Source of the DNA: Verrucosispora sioxanthis
GTDB taxonomy: Bacteria; Actinomycetota; Actinomycetes; Mycobacteriales; Micromonosporaceae
Direction of reading: 5' to 3'
Length of the DNA: 64,000 nucleotides
Assembly (NCBI RefSeq): GCF_010560025.1
Contig: NZ_SAIY01000002.1
Span: 434,001-498,000 of the forward strand
The position numbers were made by a program, and so were the translations under genes. Shown piece by piece: positions 61,178 through 64,000 of this stretch (within the stretch, counting starts at the first letter, position 1; every line of letters begins with the position of its first letter). The notes beneath the pieces were generated by a model. That model was not told the origin of the DNA and did not search any database. It saw only the letters and a list, made by a program, of their open reading frames with translations.

Positions 61178-62014
61178 ATGCGGTGTGAGCAGTGGCGGGA
61201 GATTCTGTCGGCGCAGTTGGACGGTGAGGTCACGGCGGACGAGCAGCGCAGGGTCGGCGAGCACCTGGAGACGTGCGCCGGTTGCCGGACCTGGCTGGAC
61301 TCGGCGGCGAGGGTGACCCGCCGGGCACGTACCCGGGTGGTGACCGCACAGCCGGATCTGACCGAGGCGATCCTTGCCGCCGCGCCGCCGCCACGGCGAG
61401 GCCGGCGTACGCTCACCCCCACCGGGGTGCCGGGACGCCTGTGGCCGGCGGCTGGTGGGCGACTCACCCTGGTCAACGCGCTGCGCGCCGCGCTGGGTCT
61501 GCTCGGTGCCGTGCAACTGGTGCTCGGGCTGGCGCAGATCGGCCGGGCCGAGGTCGCCGCGCACCTGCACGCCAACGGCCAGCACCTGTGGCACGAGTCC
61601 GCCGCCTGGAACGTCGCGGTGGGCGCGGGGTTCCTCTTCGTCGCGTTGCGCCGCACCTCGCCGTCGGGGCTGCTGCCGATGCTCGGTGCCTTCGTGGTGA
61701 CCCTGGTGCTGCTGTCGGTCAACGACCTCGTCGCCTCGCAGGTCGCGGTGGAACGGCTGGTGAGCCACGGCTTTCTGGTGGTCGGCTACCTGTTCACGGT
61801 GCTGCTGGCGCGTAGCTCCCGCCAGCCCGGCGAACCGGGCGACCGACACCAACCGGAACGGTCCCGCTGGCGGCTACGCCTCGACGAGGTCGACGAGCCC
61901 GCGCCGCTGCGGCTGCTGCCGCCATACTCGGCTCAGGCGCACCACGGGCCGGCCCGGGCCGGTAGCGGCGCCGGCCGGGGCGACGGCGACCGTGACCAGC
62001 GGCGGGTCGCCTGA
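61178..62014 (+). CDS. Zinc-finger (zf-HC2) transmembrane anti-sigma-like protein
   Basis: A 278-residue protein. The N-terminal zinc-binding anti-sigma domain has the HxxxCxxC motif as HLETCAGC, with an upstream CEQW segment. About four membrane helices follow between residues 95 and 220 and then a hydrophilic Arg/Pro-rich tail. ZAS proteins sequester ECF sigma factors and release them on signal. An ECF sigma gene converges on this gene with only 11 bp between the stops, so the partners are plausible although the arrangement is not the usual operon. Confidence 0.82.
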   Translation: MRCEQWREILSAQLDGEVTADEQRRVGEHLETCAGCRTWLDSAARVTRRARTRVVTAQPDLTEAILAAAPPPRRGRRTLTPTGVPGRLWPAAGGRLTLVNALRAALGLLGAVQLVLGLAQIGRAEVAAHLHANGQHLWHESAAWNVAVGAGFLFVALRRTSPSGLLPMLGAFVVTLVLLSVNDLVASQVAVERLVSHGFLVVGYLFTVLLARSSRQPGEPGDRHQPERSRWRLRLDEVDEPAPLRLLPPYSAQAHHGPARAGSGAGRGDGDRDQRRVA

Positions 62015-62025
62015 CGACAGATGGC

Positions 62026-62601
62026 TCAGCCGGCGGCACCAGGGCGGTCGGTCGGCTGCTCGACCGGCCGGATCGCCGCGACCAGGTCCTCCCGGGCCCG
62101 GGCCACGCGGGACCGGATGGTGCCGACCGGCACGTCACACACCTTCGCGGCCTCGGCGTACGACAGGCCGAGCAGTTGGGTCGCCACGAACGCCTCCCGA
62201 CGCTCGGGCGCGAGGCCGTCGAGCAGCCGATGCAGCACCACCTGCTCGTCCACCCCGGCGCGTACTCCGGTCGGCGTGCTCTCGGCGGCCGCCTGCCAGT
62301 CGCCGAGGTTGGCGGTCCGTGGCCGGCAGGTGGCGGCGCGTACCTGGTCCACCGCGACCCGGCGGGCGATGGCCAGCAGCCAGGTCCGTGCCGTCGACCG
62401 ACCCGCGAACGACGGCAGTGCCCGCCAGGCCCGCAGGTACGTCTCCTGGACCAGGTCGTCGACCTCCCGGACGCCGGGCAGGTGGGACAGGAACCGCCGT
62501 ACGTCGTGCTGCGTGGCCCGCACGAAAGCCGCCGCGGCGGCGTGGTCGCCCCGGCCTGCGGCAAGCGCATATCCGCTGATGTCGTCGGTCACGGCTGTCA
62601 T
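62026..62601 (-). CDS. ECF (RpoE-like) RNA polymerase sigma factor
   Basis: A 191-residue ECF sigma factor. Region 2 has DDLVQETYLRAWRALPSF and STARTWLLAIARRVAVDQVR; region 4 has LLGLSYAEAAKVCDVPVGTI and RSRVARARE. There is no long C-terminal extension. The ATG at 62601 is chosen because it begins directly before the sigma-2 domain; the open frame upstream extends into the divergent MEDS gene. It converges with the zinc-finger anti-sigma-like gene. Confidence 0.9.
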   Translation of the reverse strand: MTAVTDDISGYALAAGRGDHAAAAAFVRATQHDVRRFLSHLPGVREVDDLVQETYLRAWRALPSFAGRSTARTWLLAIARRVAVDQVRAATCRPRTANLGDWQAAAESTPTGVRAGVDEQVVLHRLLDGLAPERREAFVATQLLGLSYAEAAKVCDVPVGTIRSRVARAREDLVAAIRPVEQPTDRPGAAG

Positions 62602-62718
62602 CGCCGTATTGGTCGGTCGAAACCGTCGGTTGGTTCCCGGCCGGGACGACAACCGCAGGACCTGCATCTGGGGCCCGCCTCGGACGACGCCGTAGAATGC
62701 ACTGATGGGGCACCTCAC

Positions 62719-63561
62719 GTGAGCGAGCGGAGTGCCGTGCTGACTGACCAGCCGCGGTACCGGCACCTGTGCTGGGCCTACGACGACCCGGCCGGGTTCA
62801 TGACCCACGCCGTGGAGTTCCTCCGCGCCGGGTTGGCGGCCGGCGAGCGGGTGTGGTTCGTCGTCTCCGGTCCCGCCGAGCCGGTCCGGGACCAGTTGCT
62901 CGGTACCCGGGATTTCGCCGACGCACTGCTGTCGGGTGCCGCCCAGGTCCGCTCCCTCGACGGCGCGTACGGCAGCACGGCGACGATCGATCCGGCGAGT
63001 CAGGTGACGGCCTACCGCAGCGCCACCCAGGAGGCGGTGGCCGACGGATACACCGGCCTGCGGGTGGCCGCCGACGCCACCGAGCTGGTCCGTACCCCCG
63101 CTCAACGCGACGCGTTCGCCCGTTACGAGCAGCGGGTGAACGAGATGATGCGCACCGAGGCGTTCCGGGCCATGTGCGCCTACGACCGCTCACGGCTGGG
63201 TGAGCCGGCGGTCGCCGAGTTGGCCTGCCTGCACCCGGAACACAACCTCGGCCAGCTGCTGTTCCGGTTGTACGCCGTACCGCTGCGCCAGGGACAGACC
63301 GCTCTCGCCGGTGAGCTGGACCCGTCCAACCACGACCTGTTCCGCACCGCCCTCGACCGCGCGGATCTGCGACCCGTCGAGGACGAACTGGTGCTGGACG
63401 CCCACGGGCTCCGCTTCCTCGACCACCGGGCGCTCATCCACCTGAGCGAGTACGCCAGGGACCGACACGCGACCGTCGTGCTGCGGGCCGCCCGCCCCGG
63501 GGTGGCCCGGCTCGCCGCCCTGTTGGACCTGCCCGACGTGCGGGTGGAGGTGGCCCGGTGA
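62719..63561 (+). CDS. MEDS-STAS sensor/antagonist protein
   Basis: A 280-residue protein. The N-terminal MEDS domain (YRHLCWAYDDPAGFMTHAVE; FLRAGLAAGERVWFVVSG) is a sensory domain first described in DcmR. The C-terminal STAS domain ends ELVLDAHGLRFLDHRALIHL, similar to anti-sigma-factor antagonists. The usual phosphorylatable Ser seems to be Asp or His here, so the phospho-switch may differ. Start GTG 62719. It overlaps the next gene by GTGA, so both MEDS proteins are co-expressed, probably in a partner-switching system. Confidence 0.8.
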   Translation: MSERSAVLTDQPRYRHLCWAYDDPAGFMTHAVEFLRAGLAAGERVWFVVSGPAEPVRDQLLGTRDFADALLSGAAQVRSLDGAYGSTATIDPASQVTAYRSATQEAVADGYTGLRVAADATELVRTPAQRDAFARYEQRVNEMMRTEAFRAMCAYDRSRLGEPAVAELACLHPEHNLGQLLFRLYAVPLRQGQTALAGELDPSNHDLFRTALDRADLRPVEDELVLDAHGLRFLDHRALIHLSEYARDRHATVVLRAARPGVARLAALLDLPDVRVEVAR

Positions 63562-64000
63562 GGACCGGCGCGGCCGCCGGACGCACCGGCTATTTCCACG
63601 AGGCTGTCTGTTACGGCTCCGACGAGGAACTGCTCGCCGTCGTGGTGCCGTTCCTGGTCGGCGGCGTCGAGGCGAACGAGCCCACCTTTGTCGCGCTCGG
63701 CGAACGCACCGGCAACCTGGTCCGCGCCGCGTTGCCCGCCGACACGAAGGTCGAGTTCCTGTCCGGCGGTGACGTCTACGGCCGGCCCACCGCCGCCATC
63801 CGGATGTACCGCCAGCTCCTCGCCGATCTGGTCGCCGACGGCGCCACCCAGATCCGGATCATCGGCGAGGTGCCGTCGCTCGGTCTCGGCCCCACCTGGG
63901 ACTGGTGGGCCCGGTACGAGTCGGCGATCAACCGCGCGTACGACGACTGGCCGTTGTGGAGCATGTGCGCGTACGACACCCGGACCACCGCACCCGGCGT
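63558..64000 (+). CDS. MEDS-domain sensor protein (partial, cut by window end)
   Basis: The first 147 residues of a gene that continues beyond the window. It starts at a GTG overlapping the previous stop. The visible part is a MEDS domain (YFHEAVCYGSDEELLAVVVP; FLVGGVEANEPTFVALGE; TWDWWARYESAINRAYDDWP). In actinobacteria, this domain is often followed by an anti-sigma-type HATPase, which would complete a partner-switching pair with the upstream STAS protein. That is a prediction, as the C-terminus is not in the window. Confidence 0.8.
   Translation, partial: MRTGAAAGRTGYFHEAVCYGSDEELLAVVVPFLVGGVEANEPTFVALGERTGNLVRAALPADTKVEFLSGGDVYGRPTAAIRMYRQLLADLVADGATQIRIIGEVPSLGLGPTWDWWARYESAINRAYDDWPLWSMCAYDTRTTAPG

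Noticed and set aside
59093..61852. A 919-codon oxidase reading from 61852
   Set aside because: Sequence upstream of 60310 is low-complexity and antisense to the Usp and anti-sigma-like genes; GTG 60310 has a strong ribosome-binding site.
1..64000. tRNA, rRNA, CRISPR arrays, replication origins, integrase/att sites
   Set aside because: I looked for repeat-spacer patterns, tRNA-like cloverleaf ends next to genes and integrase genes and saw none that I could support.

Overview
The window is high-GC DNA with many GTG starts, stop/start overlaps of the GTGA, ATGA or TGATG type, and actinobacterial gene families. An actinomycete, most plausibly a Micromonosporaceae member, is the best inference; there is no rRNA or tRNA to anchor it. 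I saw no CRISPR array.

Region 1 (about 1-20.8 kb) is a biosynthetic cluster for an aryl-capped, cysteine-derived thiazoline peptide of the pyochelin/yersiniabactin/coelibactin type. A translationally coupled minus-strand operon encodes NRPS1 (orphan AMP-ligase C-terminal-like domain, aryl carrier, Cy-A-PCP, Cy-A-PCP), NRPS2 (docking, Cy, A with embedded methyltransferase, PCP, TE), a saccharopine-dehydrogenase-like reductase, a thiazolinyl imide reductase and a type II thioesterase. An NTF2-like gene follows. All three A domains read as cysteine codes. Divergently transcribed are a benzoate-CoA-ligase-like enzyme and a fused aminodeoxychorismate synthase, so the starter is probably 4-aminobenzoate-like rather than salicylate. 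A LuxR regulator with a degenerate receiver closes the cluster. NRPS1 carries a one-base frameshift in its first A domain. The cluster may continue left of base 1.

Region 2 (21.1-25.3 kb) is a photobiology locus with three different microbial rhodopsins: a heliorhodopsin, an NDQ-motif (sodium-pump type) rhodopsin and a xenorhodopsin/Anabaena-sensory-rhodopsin type. A Brp/Blh carotene dioxygenase (retinal supply) follows, with a Cys-rich copper-storage-like protein in the same open frame. A homologue of the Anabaena sensory rhodopsin transducer lies at 58.7-59.1 kb.

Region 3 (25.4-29.4 kb) is a mobile-element island. One IS5-type element is inserted exactly at the start codon of another, and both target duplications are visible. 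The outer element sits in an already internally deleted zinc-dehydrogenase remnant. Next to it is an IS110-family element with a structured upstream segment that could encode its bridge RNA.

Region 4 (29.4-44.5 kb) holds a hydrolase/TetR pair, a PAS-GAF sensor, a prenyl diphosphate synthase, a histidine kinase-roadblock-amino-acid-binding lipoprotein operon, and copper genes: a CPH-type P1B ATPase behind a CsoR-like operator, then PCuAC-like protein, Tat-exported DyP peroxidase and CopC.

Region 5 (44.6-64 kb) is mainly ion and membrane physiology: ABC exporters, a YnfA-like protein, a FluC pair, a P2-type ATPase, a K+ channel, a K+/H+ antiporter, and an FAD oxidase-ASRT-FUSC operon. It ends with a convergent ECF sigma/zinc anti-sigma pair and two MEDS-domain sensors, the last cut by the window edge.
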